DNA of 64,000 bases from Oscillospiraceae bacterium. GTDB lineage: Bacteria; Bacillota; Clostridia; Oscillospirales; Acutalibacteraceae. The notes beneath the pieces were generated by a model. That model did no database searches. It saw nothing but the letters and a program-made list of their open reading frames with translations, and was not told the origin of the DNA. A program made the translations under genes and the position numbers. The stretch covers positions 1 through 64,000 of the forward strand of contig JAAYOC010000017.1 in NCBI GenBank assembly GCA_012520505.1, given 5' to 3'. Of the stretch, positions 9,322 to 19,111 are shown piece after piece (position 1 is the stretch's first letter; every line of letters begins with the position of its first letter).

Positions 9322-9336
9322 TGTGACACAGTCACA
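9322..9336. promoter_or_regulatory. Putative CRP/FNR-type operator upstream of FTR-trxA
   Basis: TGTGACACAGTCACA perfect palindromic arms, 45-59 bp upstream of the FTR start. Confidence 0.5.
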
Positions 9337-9343
9337 TAAAAAA

Positions 9344-9360
9344 GGCGCCCAGCGGGTGCC
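9344..9360 (-). terminator. Terminator downstream of murI
   Basis: GGCGCCC-agc-GGGTGCC stem with a T run on the minus strand. Confidence 0.75.
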
Positions 9361-9366
9361 TTTATT

Positions 9367-10158
9367 TTATCCCAGTTGTACTTGTTCAATGTTTTCTGTA
9401 AGTACTTCTCCCATAAAAATTTGAGCTAACTTTTTAAAATCTTCTACATTATTACTTACAAAATATCTCCTATCTACTTGCTCATTTCCTGAGAGTGGAA
9501 GACTTGCTTTAATTGTTTTAGCAACAGCGATTGAAGAACTAACAATCATAAGATTTGGATAAAGGTCCTCAATCATCTCTGTAAGTAGCGTATAGTGAGT
9601 ACACCCTAAGATTAAAGTATCTATTTCCTGTTTCATTAAAGGATCAAGATATTCTTTAAGAACATTTCTTGTAACCGTATCACCTTTCTTAAATTGTCCG
9701 TTTTCTATAAGTGGAACCAGTAAAGGGCAAGCTACAGAAATTACTTCAGCTTTCAAATTATATTTTTCAATTGCTTTATTGTAGGCCCTGCTATTTACGG
9801 TGGCATTCGTCGCAATTACACCAATTTTTCCATTTTTAGTTGTATTTGCTGCCACCTTTGAAGCCGGTTCCACAACACCGAAAACGGGAACATTGCAAAG
9901 TTCGTCAACTGCTTCCCTGGCAATTGAATCAACAGTGTTACACGCAATTACAATTGCTTTTAGATTGAAAGCAGACAAGAACTTTGTATCCTGTAAAGCA
10001 TATTCAGTTATTTGTTCAGGAGAATGTGTACCATATGGTACGTGCGCTGTATCTCCTAAATATATGATGTTTTCATTTGGCATAAGACGAACAATTTCTT
10101 TTACTACTGTAAGTCCACCAATACCTGAATCAAATACACCAATATAACTGTCTTTCAT
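9367..10158 (-). CDS. murI: Glutamate racemase
   Basis: IGVFDSGIGGLTVVKEI, IACNTVDS, LGCTHYTLL motifs. Confidence 0.97.
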   Translation of the reverse strand: MKDSYIGVFDSGIGGLTVVKEIVRLMPNENIIYLGDTAHVPYGTHSPEQITEYALQDTKFLSAFNLKAIVIACNTVDSIAREAVDELCNVPVFGVVEPASKVAANTTKNGKIGVIATNATVNSRAYNKAIEKYNLKAEVISVACPLLVPLIENGQFKKGDTVTRNVLKEYLDPLMKQEIDTLILGCTHYTLLTEMIEDLYPNLMIVSSSIAVAKTIKASLPLSGNEQVDRRYFVSNNVEDFKKLAQIFMGEVLTENIEQVQLG

Positions 10159-10192
10159 TATAATTCCTCAATTAAATTCATCAATTAATTTT

Positions 10193-11596
10193 TTAAAGCT
10201 CATAAACAAGTTTTTTAAAATGTTCGCCTCGTTCTTCAAAACAAGAATATTGATCAAATGAACTCGTTGTTGGTGATAAAAGAATAACATCCCCGCTCTC
10301 TGCAATTTTTTTTGCAGTAGTGACTGCTTCTTCTAATGTTTCTACAACGATTCCATCCGTACCAACTGTTTCATCTACTAATCTTCTACCACATGCTCCA
10401 AACCCAATAATCTTTTTTACTGAATCTAGGTTAGCTTTTATATTATCCATTGAAAGACCTTTTTCAAAACCACCAATAAGTAAAATTACACCTTTGTCGA
10501 ATGCTTTAAGTGCGGTTACTGTAGCATCAGTATTAGTAGCTTTTGAATCATTGTAGTACTTGACATTATCTATTTCTCTAACAAATTCCATTCTATGTTC
10601 AACACCGTTAAATTTTTCAACAACATCCTTTATAATCTCATTGTTTATTCCTAAGGCCTTAGCAAAAAAAACAGCAACAATTGTATTTTGAAGATTATGT
10701 TTTCCGGGAGCTTTTATACTATCTAACGGAAGTATCTCTTCACCAAACGCTGTAATTACATTGTTTTTTATAACTTCACTAGCTGTATTATTTCCCTTCC
10801 CGTCTACACCGCTGATTATATTATCACATTTAATGTAAATATCTGCTTCTTTTTCAAGACTAAAACTTTGCACCTTACAAGAAACCGGATACTTTTTCAC
10901 ATATTCATTTACAATAACATCATCCATATTAAGTAAAAAGATATCATCATCTTTCATATTTTTATACACCCTTGTTTTTGATTCATAGTATTCTTCAATA
11001 CTTCCCATAAAATCAACGTGGTCAGGTGATAAATTGATAATAGTTGCAAACGTTGGCCTGAATTCATCTATATTTATAAGCTGAAAATTTGAAACCTCAA
11101 GCACAATAATATGGCCCTCTTCATTTAATAAATTTTCATTTACTACAATTTCACAAAGAGGTATACCGATATTTCCACAAAGATGAACCTTTTCACCGTA
11201 TGCTTTTTTTATTATTTCATAAGTTAAACTCGCAGTTGTAGTCTTTCCATTTGTACCGGTAATTGCAATATAAGTTTGAGGTTTTGCTACTCTATATGCA
11301 AGTTCAATTTCGGTAATTACCGGAATTTTTCGGTCATGAAGTTTTTGCATTTGCTGAGTTTTATAAGGTACTCCCGGATTTTTTACAACAAGGTCATAAT
11401 CCTTTTCAAAAACTTCAAGGCTTTGATCGAGAACCGTTACACCAAGAGATTCAAGGGTTGAAAGCTCTTCTATTTCAGTCTTTGATTTACTCTCAGATAA
11501 GTAGATAGTTGCACCAAGGATACTAAGTAGCTTTATTGTCGCCATACCACTTCTTGCAAGACCTACAACAAGAACCTTTTTACCTAAAAAATCCAT
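10193..11596 (-). CDS. murD: UDP-N-acetylmuramoylalanine--D-glutamate ligase
   Basis: ITGTNGKTTTASL Mur ligase P-loop, NLSPDHVDFMGSIEEYYESK, EHRMEFVREIDNVKYYNDSKATN. Confidence 0.97.
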   Translation of the reverse strand: MDFLGKKVLVVGLARSGMATIKLLSILGATIYLSESKSKTEIEELSTLESLGVTVLDQSLEVFEKDYDLVVKNPGVPYKTQQMQKLHDRKIPVITEIELAYRVAKPQTYIAITGTNGKTTTASLTYEIIKKAYGEKVHLCGNIGIPLCEIVVNENLLNEEGHIIVLEVSNFQLINIDEFRPTFATIINLSPDHVDFMGSIEEYYESKTRVYKNMKDDDIFLLNMDDVIVNEYVKKYPVSCKVQSFSLEKEADIYIKCDNIISGVDGKGNNTASEVIKNNVITAFGEEILPLDSIKAPGKHNLQNTIVAVFFAKALGINNEIIKDVVEKFNGVEHRMEFVREIDNVKYYNDSKATNTDATVTALKAFDKGVILLIGGFEKGLSMDNIKANLDSVKKIIGFGACGRRLVDETVGTDGIVVETLEEAVTTAKKIAESGDVILLSPTTSSFDQYSCFEERGEHFKKLVYEL

Positions 11597-11692
11597 ATAT
11601 ACTTGCTCCTCTTAATTGCTAAATAACCGTATCTATTAGATGACATAAAAAACACGTAGTTATTATATGTATCTCAGGAAATAATTGTAGCA

Positions 11693-11729
11693 AAAAAGGT
11701 CACAAATTACAATAATTTGCGACCTTTTT
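11693..11729 (-). terminator. Terminator downstream of the asnS-degV unit
   Basis: AAAAAGGTC-a-CAAATTA / TAATTTG-c-GACCTTTTT hairpin. Confidence 0.75.
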
Positions 11730-11787
11730 GTTCGTTCGTTATATCTATACCTAACACTATTTCTACTTTTAGTTCTACGTTAACAAT

Positions 11788-12675
11788 TTATCTAAGATAT
11801 TCGTAATACTTTTCATTAATGGCATCCTGAAATACGAGACCAATAACTCCAGGGCCTGTATGTGCACCAATTGCGCATCCTACTTGACCTTTAAGAACAC
11901 CGTCAACTTTAAGTTTGTCACGAAGAATTTCTTCAACATAATTAGCGTCTTCCACAGTTGTGCCATACACCAATCCTACTGTTTGTTTAGAAAGTTCTGC
12001 TCCCTGTTCTTCACAGATATCAACAACCCTATTAAGTGCTTTCTTCCATCCGCGAACCTTTTCCGTTGCCTTAAGAGAACCATTTTCATCCATCATGATA
12101 ATCGGTTTAATGTCAAGCATACCACCTACTACAAAAGAGGCTCTGCCTACACGTCCGCCTGCATAAAGATAATCAAGGGTCTGTACTGCAACAGCATGAA
12201 TCATATGGTCACAGAAATATTTAGCTGCTTCAATAAGAAGTTCCTTTGGAGCTCCATTCTTCTGCATTTTCAGAACTCTTTCAGTTACGAGTCCATAACC
12301 TATTGAAGCACAACGTGAATCTATGATTGTAATTTTAAAATCCGGATATTTTTTGAGAACTGTTTCCTTTGCAAGACTGGCCGCTTGATATGTTCCGGCA
12401 ACACCCGTTGAAAAACAGATGTAAAGAACTTCATCGCCTGCTTTCGCAAACTTTGTGAAGTGTTCTTCAAACATGAGTTGAGAAATGTGATATGTTTTAA
12501 TTTCCTTTATTCCCTCTTCTTGAATTTTATAAAATTCTTCCGGAAATATCGTTACTCCGTCTCGTAGATCTTCATTGTCAATCGTAACCGGTGTAGGCAT
12601 AACATAAAGATCATATTTATCAATTACACTTCTTGGTACATCTGATGCAGAGTCTGTAATAATACAAAATGCCAT
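11788..12675 (-). CDS. DegV family fatty-acid binding protein
   Basis: N-terminal CIITDSASDVPRSVIDKYDL, YICFSTGVAGTYQAA, SRCASIGYGL, GAHTGPGVIGLVF. Confidence 0.95.
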   Translation of the reverse strand: MAFCIITDSASDVPRSVIDKYDLYVMPTPVTIDNEDLRDGVTIFPEEFYKIQEEGIKEIKTYHISQLMFEEHFTKFAKAGDEVLYICFSTGVAGTYQAASLAKETVLKKYPDFKITIIDSRCASIGYGLVTERVLKMQKNGAPKELLIEAAKYFCDHMIHAVAVQTLDYLYAGGRVGRASFVVGGMLDIKPIIMMDENGSLKATEKVRGWKKALNRVVDICEEQGAELSKQTVGLVYGTTVEDANYVEEILRDKLKVDGVLKGQVGCAIGAHTGPGVIGLVFQDAINEKYYEYLR

Positions 12676-12692
12676 TATATCGACTTCCTTTC

Positions 12693-14078
12693 TCAGCGGA
12701 TTCCACCTACAGTTCTAGGATAAAGAATCACATCTCTAATATTTTGAATACCTGTAACATACATCAATATACGTTCAAATCCGAGACCAAAACCACTGTG
12801 TGGAACTGAACCAAAACGACGAAGATCTATATAATCCGTATAGTCCTCTATGTGCATATCTCGTTCTTTCATTGCATCAAGAAGCCTTGTAAGGTTAGCC
12901 TCTCGTTCTGAACAACCGATTATTTCACCTACGCCTGGAACAAGTAAATCTGTTGCTGCAACTGTTTTCCCATCAGAATTTTGTTTCATATAAAATGACT
13001 TGATATCCTTTGGATAGTTAACAACAAATACAGGCTTGTTAAATACTTGTTCAGTAATGTAGCGTTCATGCTCTGTTTGAAGATCTAGACCCCAATCAAC
13101 CGGGAATTTAAATTCTACATTTGCCTTTTTTAAAATCTCAATTGCCTTTGTATATTCAAGTATTTCAAATTTATTATCTATGACATTCTTAAGTTTTGCT
13201 GAAAGTCCTTTTTCAAAGAATTTTTCAAAAAACGCAAGTTCTTCAGGACATTTTTCGATATAAGTTTTTACGATATATTTAATCATATCTTCAGCAATTT
13301 CCATAATATCTGAAAGTTCTGCAAAAGCCACTTCCGGCTCTATATGCCAAAACTCAGCAACATGCCTGGGAGTGTTTGAGTTTTCAGCACGGAAACTTGG
13401 ACCAAAAGTGTAAATTTTACCAAAAGCCATTGCTGCAACTTCACCCTCAAGTTGACCGGAAACTGAAAGACCTACAAGTTTTCCAAAAAAATCATTTGCG
13501 TAGTATTCTTCTGCACTCTTATATTTTGCTGCATCTTCATAATCCATCGTAGTTACTTTAAACATTTCACCGGCACCTTCACAATCAGAACCTGTTATGA
13601 GAGGTGTGTTTATATAAACATAACCACGGTCTTGGAAATATTCATGAATTGCTGCTGCAAGAACAGAACGAACTCGGAAAATTGCATTGAATGTATTTGT
13701 ACGCACACGAAGATGTGGCATTGTTCTTAGTGTTTCAAGGTTTATACGTTTCTTTTGAAGTGGATATTCAGCCGGACAATCACCTAAAAGTTCCATTTTC
13801 AAAACATTAATTTCAACACCGCCATCTTGGGCTACAGCAGATGGTACAACTGTACCAATAACTTTTAAAGCTGAACCAAGCTTTGTAAAGCTTGATGAGT
13901 TTTTAACTATTTCCTTATCTACAACAAGTTGGATATGTTTTAGAGATGTTCCATCATTAAGCTCAATAAAAGTCATATTTTTAGAATCTCGAGCAGTACG
14001 AACCCAGCCACATACCGTGACCTCTTTCCCTATATATTCCTTATCTGTCATTATAAGTTTTATGTCTGTATGCTTCAT
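12693..14078 (-). CDS. asnS: Asparaginyl-tRNA synthetase
   Basis: N-terminal OB fold VTVCGWVRTARDSKNMTFIELNDG; class II motifs; C-terminus HSGFGLGFERILMYVTGIQNIRDVILYPRT. Confidence 0.96.
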   Translation of the reverse strand: MKHTDIKLIMTDKEYIGKEVTVCGWVRTARDSKNMTFIELNDGTSLKHIQLVVDKEIVKNSSSFTKLGSALKVIGTVVPSAVAQDGGVEINVLKMELLGDCPAEYPLQKKRINLETLRTMPHLRVRTNTFNAIFRVRSVLAAAIHEYFQDRGYVYINTPLITGSDCEGAGEMFKVTTMDYEDAAKYKSAEEYYANDFFGKLVGLSVSGQLEGEVAAMAFGKIYTFGPSFRAENSNTPRHVAEFWHIEPEVAFAELSDIMEIAEDMIKYIVKTYIEKCPEELAFFEKFFEKGLSAKLKNVIDNKFEILEYTKAIEILKKANVEFKFPVDWGLDLQTEHERYITEQVFNKPVFVVNYPKDIKSFYMKQNSDGKTVAATDLLVPGVGEIIGCSEREANLTRLLDAMKERDMHIEDYTDYIDLRRFGSVPHSGFGLGFERILMYVTGIQNIRDVILYPRTVGGIR

Positions 14079-14215
14079 AAAGCCCCTTCTTATCTCTCTT
14101 TTTTATGCACTATATATTACCATAAAACATAGTAAAATCAAACATTAATTGTACCGACTGGTCATAGAATTACTAAACAAAATTACTGCAATACAGACTT
14201 TGTCAAATAATCCTT

Positions 14216-14683
14216 TCAACCTTCAAAGTTATAATCAAACTTCTCAGGTGACCAATTTTTTAAAACTTCAAGCATATCAACAGCAGATATTTTTGCACCG
14301 GAAAGGTCATGTTCCAAATAGTTTCCACATTCTTTTTGTTTTGCTCCCGGAATTTCACCTTCAAAATCTTTTATGAATTTAAATGAGTCAATAACTAGTT
14401 TCAGTACTTGATTTTTATCCATTCTATCTGTAAGAAGCATATAAAAACCCGTGCGACATCCCATAGGACCAATGTATACGACATCATCTTTAAATTCACT
14501 GTTTCTGGCATAAGTTGCAAAAAGATGTTCAAAAGTGTGAAGTGCACCATTTGAAATATAATCACCTAAATTAGGTCTTTTCATTCGAATATCATATGTC
14601 ACAACATTACCGTCAATTCTGGATACATATATTCCCTTTTGAAGAATATCATGATCAATGCTAAAACTTGCAATTTTTTCCAT
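14216..14683 (-). CDS. luxS: S-ribosylhomocysteine lyase
   Basis: HTFEHLFATYARN, GPMGCRTGFYMLL, ECGNYLEHDL. Confidence 0.97.
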   Translation of the reverse strand: MEKIASFSIDHDILQKGIYVSRIDGNVVTYDIRMKRPNLGDYISNGALHTFEHLFATYARNSEFKDDVVYIGPMGCRTGFYMLLTDRMDKNQVLKLVIDSFKFIKDFEGEIPGAKQKECGNYLEHDLSGAKISAVDMLEVLKNWSPEKFDYNFEG

Positions 14684-15945
14684 TATTTCATTGCCTCCGA
14701 AGTTCTTAAAATCCTTATAATATCTTTCAATTTAGGTGTATTTCCATATAGAAGTACTCCCGCTCTATAAATTTTAGTACAAAGTATTCCAAGAACTACT
14801 ATTGTAACTATTTGAATACCGATTGAGAGTGCAATCTCCCAAACTGCAACTATACCCATAGAAACGCGAACGAGCATTGCCATAGATGCAAAAAACGGAA
14901 TAAATGAGCAAACAATAAAATATGTCTCATTTACACCGTTGCTTGTTGTCATCGCAACGATTGAAATCATAAAACATGCAATAAAGGTAAAGTTAATTGG
15001 CATGATCAGAGAACCTAAATCTTCTACGCGACTCGTAAGCGAACCCGCAGCACCAAACATAAAAGCATATATAAAATAACCAAGTATAAAAAATACCACA
15101 CTATAAACAGCGACACTTATCGGCATGTCAAAGAGCGATTTAATCATCTCGTTTGTAGCATACTCTTTATTAAGCTGATAAAAACCAATTGCACTACCAA
15201 GAATTAAAATAAGTTGAATAAGTCCTGCTGAACCGGTGCCTAAGATTTTACCAAACATCAAATTTACAGGTTTTGCAGAAGTAATAAGAGTTTCCATTGC
15301 ACGAGTACCCTTCTCTGATGCAACATTACTTGCTACAAATTGGCCATACAAAAGTAGTACCATATAGAGTATCAAAACAACTGCATAAGTATAACCAAAA
15401 CTTGATGCCTGATCCTTACCTGTAACAATTGTCTCACCAATAATTTCTGTAAGAAGAGCTTTACCAACCTGCTCATCACTAAGACCCTGAGATTTAAGAT
15501 AAGAAAACCTATAATTGTTTTCAAGAGCAGCATTTATCATTTTTTCTTCCACGCTGTACATATCTACAGTATCAACAATATATTCATACGTTGTAGGACT
15601 TGTAATAAGAAGAGCTGAATGAATTTTCCCACCTTTCACTTTTTCCTTTAAGGCTTTTTTGCTGCTGGAGCTAATCTTCACCTCATATTCTTCACCTAAA
15701 AACCCTTGAAGCAAAGCAACGATATTTTGAGCATCTTCTTCATCATACATCACTTCTATTACTTGTATCTCTTTTTTATCAGTGCCATCCTCTTTTTTTA
15801 TTTTGTCAATAAGACCTGAAAAGCGTGGAAATGACAAAAGCAAAGCAATTGCTACAACCACTATCGTAGTAAGAATTATTGTTCTTTTATTTTTAAGTTG
15901 TCCTAATAGTTCAAACTTAAATACCGTAAAAAACTGTTTTATCAT
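14683..15945 (-). CDS. ABC transporter permease (NatB/ABC-2 type)
   Basis: Multiple TM segments, N-terminal F..FELLGQLKNKRTI, EKGTRAMETLITSAKP motif; follows an ABC ATPase. Confidence 0.9.
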   Translation of the reverse strand: MIKQFFTVFKFELLGQLKNKRTIILTTIVVVAIALLLSFPRFSGLIDKIKKEDGTDKKEIQVIEVMYDEEDAQNIVALLQGFLGEEYEVKISSSSKKALKEKVKGGKIHSALLITSPTTYEYIVDTVDMYSVEEKMINAALENNYRFSYLKSQGLSDEQVGKALLTEIIGETIVTGKDQASSFGYTYAVVLILYMVLLLYGQFVASNVASEKGTRAMETLITSAKPVNLMFGKILGTGSAGLIQLILILGSAIGFYQLNKEYATNEMIKSLFDMPISVAVYSVVFFILGYFIYAFMFGAAGSLTSRVEDLGSLIMPINFTFIACFMISIVAMTTSNGVNETYFIVCSFIPFFASMAMLVRVSMGIVAVWEIALSIGIQIVTIVVLGILCTKIYRAGVLLYGNTPKLKDIIRILRTSEAMK

Positions 15946-16856
15946 TTTACTACCTCCGCATCTTCGGTATAATCTACAAAAACTTCAGCGAGTGTAGGTT
16001 CATACGTGGTAACACCTGTAAACACGGCATTTGAATTTGCAAGAGCACCCATAATTTCGTTAATAGTTGCACCATCAGCAAGTTCTATAACAAGACCGTC
16101 GTCTGTTTTCACAGTGTTTAAAACGAAATCTGTCTTTAAGACTTCATTTAAAACAGTTTCCGGTGCAGTGGTAATCACTGATACTTTATTTTTTGTATAA
16201 CTGTGCTTTATTTTTTTTATTTCACCGGTAACAGCTACTTCACCGGCATTTATGATTGTAATACTCTTACAGAATTCTTCAACATAGTTCATTTGATGAC
16301 TTGAGAAAACTACAAGTTTACCTTCAGCAATTATCTCTTTCACTAAATCCTTTAAAATCATAGCATTTACAGGGTCAAGACCTGAAAATGGCTCATCTAA
16401 AATTACAATATCCGGATTACAAACTAAGGTTGCAATAAGCTGAATTTTTTGCTGATTACCCTTTGAAAGGGTATCAAGTTTTACATTTCTATATTCAGTC
16501 ATATAAAGCCTTTCAAGTAGTCGGTCTGCATTATTAGTTGCTTCCGCCTTTGAAATTCCTCTAAGTTCTGCAAAATATATGAGCTGATCAATTACCTTTT
16601 TTTTTGGATAAAGACCTCTTTCCTCCGGCATATATCCAATATTTGTTTTTCTAATATCAATAGGCTTTCCATCAAGTAAAACTTCACCCTCATTTGGAGC
16701 AAAAAGTTGCATGATTATTCGAATTGTTGTAGTTTTCCCTGCTCCATTTCTGCCAAGAAGTCCTAAAGCTTCTCCACTTTGAACTTCAAAAGAGATGCCT
16801 TTTAAAACTTCCTTTTCACCAAAAGATTTATGAAGATTTTTAACTTCTAATCTCAT
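15942..16856 (-). CDS. ABC transporter ATP-binding protein (NatA-like)
   Basis: GLLGRNGAGKTTTIRI Walker A; LSKGNQQKIQLIATLVCNPDIVILDEPFSGLDP. Confidence 0.95.
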   Translation of the reverse strand: MRLEVKNLHKSFGEKEVLKGISFEVQSGEALGLLGRNGAGKTTTIRIIMQLFAPNEGEVLLDGKPIDIRKTNIGYMPEERGLYPKKKVIDQLIYFAELRGISKAEATNNADRLLERLYMTEYRNVKLDTLSKGNQQKIQLIATLVCNPDIVILDEPFSGLDPVNAMILKDLVKEIIAEGKLVVFSSHQMNYVEEFCKSITIINAGEVAVTGEIKKIKHSYTKNKVSVITTAPETVLNEVLKTDFVLNTVKTDDGLVIELADGATINEIMGALANSNAVFTGVTTYEPTLAEVFVDYTEDAEVVK

Positions 16857-19006
16857 GATTGAGGAACCCCTTTCATCGTTAAACTAATTCTTTTCTTTTC
16901 TATATCAACGTCTAACACACGGACAGTTACTACATCGCCAACGGACAAAACTTCTGACGGATGTTTAATAAAACGATCCGCAATTTGACTTATATGCACA
17001 AGTCCATCTTGATGAACTCCTATGTCAATAAAAGCACCAAAATCAATTACGTTTCTAACTGTACCCTTGAGCTCCATTTCCGGTTTTAAGTCCTTCATCT
17101 CCATTACATCAAAGCGAAGCATTGGTGGTGGAAGTTCATCACGAGGGTCACGGCCAGGCTTTAAAAGTTCTTTTTCAATATCAATAAGAGTTGGCTCACC
17201 GATTGAAAGTTTTTCTGCAAGATTTTTGTATCCTAATTTTTCAATCCTTTCATGAAGTTTTGGAAGATTATTATTCTTAACGTCTTCAAGGTCATATCCA
17301 CAAAGTATTAAAAGCATTTTAGCTGCATCATAACTCTCCGGGTGAACACCTGTGTTGTCAAGAACATTCTTTGATTCTGCAATTCTAAGGAAACCTGCAC
17401 ATTGTTCAAATGCTTTCGGTCCAAGTTTTGGAACTTTTTTAAGTTGAACTCTACTTGTAAAAGCACCATTCTCTTCACGATAAACAACAATATTCTTTGC
17501 GATTGATGCATTGATACCGGCAATTCTTGATAGAAGTGAAGCACTTGCAGTATTAAGATCAGCACCAACTGCATTTACACAATCTTCAACCACTCCATCG
17601 AGAGCAGCCTCTAATTCTTTCTTTGGCATATCATGCTGATATTGGCCAACACCAATTGCCTTAGGTTCAATCTTAACAAGTTCTGCCAACGGATCTTGAA
17701 GCCGCCTTGCAATAGAGATTGCGGAACGAATAGATACATCAAACTGCGGGAACTCCTCTGCTGCAAGTTTTGATGCTGAATATACAGATGCACCCGCTTC
17801 AGATACAACCATATAGGAAACCTTTTCAGGAATCTTTTTAAGAAGGTCTGCAACAAAAATTTCTGTTTCCTTTGAAGCAGTTCCATTACCAATTGAAATG
17901 ATTTCAACCTTATGTTTTTTAATAAGTGAAGCAATTAGCACTTCTGCTTCCTGTTTTTGTCTTTCACTTTGTGTTACATAGATTACACCTGTATCAAGAA
18001 CCAGACCGGTAGCATCTACACATGCTACTTTACAACCTGTTCTATAACCCGGGTCAAGCCCCATTGCAATCTTTCCCTTAACAGGTGGTGCCATTAAAAG
18101 CGGACGAAGATTTTGTGCAAATACTTTTATTGCGGCAGTTGCAGCACGTTCTGTGAGCATTGAACGAATCTCACGTTCAACTGACGGATAGATTAGACGG
18201 TCATACGCATCCACACCTGCTGCACGAACAAATTCTGTACAAAGACCTTCATTTTTTATTGCCACTTTTTCGATTGTATCGAGAGCTTTTTCTCTATCAA
18301 GTGTTACAGAAACTTTAAGAAAATCTTCTTTTTCCCCACGATCAATTGCTAAGATTTTATATCCTGCAATTTTTTCAATTCTTTCTGAAAAATCATAATA
18401 TTGAGCATAAACACTGTCTTCTTCCTTTGCTGCCTTAGAAGTAATTACACCTAAAACCATAAAGAAATTTCTAAGTTTACGTCTAATATCTGCATTATCT
18501 GAAATGTCTTCTGCAATAATGTCAGATGCACCTTGTAGAGCATCTTCAACTGTTTCAACGCCCTTTTCTGCATCAATAAAATCAGAGGCTAAAAAAGCAG
18601 GGTCAATTCCCGGCTTTTGCTCCATAATTGCAGTTGCCAAAGGCTCAAGGCCCTTTGCCTTTGCAATAGAAGCACGGGTCTTTCTCTTTGGTCTATATGG
18701 TCTGTATATATCTTCAAGCTCTGCTAGAGTTACAGCAGCTTCTATTTGCGTTTCAAGTTCCGGAGTCATCTTTTCCTGTTCGGTGATTAAGTTAAAGATT
18801 TCCTCTCTACGTTTATCAAGATTTCTAAGATATTGAAGGCGATCAGCAATTTCACGAAGAACTTGGTCATCAAGTCCTCCATGTGCCTCTTTTCTATAAC
18901 GAGCAATAAAGGGAATGGTGTTTCCCTCATCAATAAGATTGACCGTATTTTCTATCTGCCAATGCTGAAGTTTAAATTCATTTGTAATACTTGTAATAAT
19001 ATCCAC
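16853..19006 (-). CDS. tex: Tex family RNA-binding transcriptional accessory protein
   Basis: 717 aa; LDDQVLREIADRLQYLRNLDKRREEI, GLDPGYRTGCKVACVD, C-terminal S1 domain; GTG start. Confidence 0.95.
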   Translation of the reverse strand: MDIITSITNEFKLQHWQIENTVNLIDEGNTIPFIARYRKEAHGGLDDQVLREIADRLQYLRNLDKRREEIFNLITEQEKMTPELETQIEAAVTLAELEDIYRPYRPKRKTRASIAKAKGLEPLATAIMEQKPGIDPAFLASDFIDAEKGVETVEDALQGASDIIAEDISDNADIRRKLRNFFMVLGVITSKAAKEEDSVYAQYYDFSERIEKIAGYKILAIDRGEKEDFLKVSVTLDREKALDTIEKVAIKNEGLCTEFVRAAGVDAYDRLIYPSVEREIRSMLTERAATAAIKVFAQNLRPLLMAPPVKGKIAMGLDPGYRTGCKVACVDATGLVLDTGVIYVTQSERQKQEAEVLIASLIKKHKVEIISIGNGTASKETEIFVADLLKKIPEKVSYMVVSEAGASVYSASKLAAEEFPQFDVSIRSAISIARRLQDPLAELVKIEPKAIGVGQYQHDMPKKELEAALDGVVEDCVNAVGADLNTASASLLSRIAGINASIAKNIVVYREENGAFTSRVQLKKVPKLGPKAFEQCAGFLRIAESKNVLDNTGVHPESYDAAKMLLILCGYDLEDVKNNNLPKLHERIEKLGYKNLAEKLSIGEPTLIDIEKELLKPGRDPRDELPPPMLRFDVMEMKDLKPEMELKGTVRNVIDFGAFIDIGVHQDGLVHISQIADRFIKHPSEVLSVGDVVTVRVLDVDIEKKRISLTMKGVPQS

Positions 19007-19017
19007 TACATATCCCC

Positions 19018-19049
19018 TAATCTGGTAATCTGGTAATCTGCTAATCTGC
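19018..19049. repeat. 8-bp tandem repeat (TAATCTGG/C x4)
   Basis: TAATCTGG TAATCTGG TAATCTGC TAATCTGC, immediately upstream of the tex start (minus strand). Confidence 0.9.
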
Positions 19050-19111
19050 CAATTTACTAACTTATTATTTAGCTAACATCAATTAACCTGTTACTCCTTT
19101 AATTTAACCCA

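Noticed and set aside
14079-14215. T-box leader for asnS
   Set aside because: No T-box sequence (TGGNACCGCG-like) and too little space between luxS and asnS.
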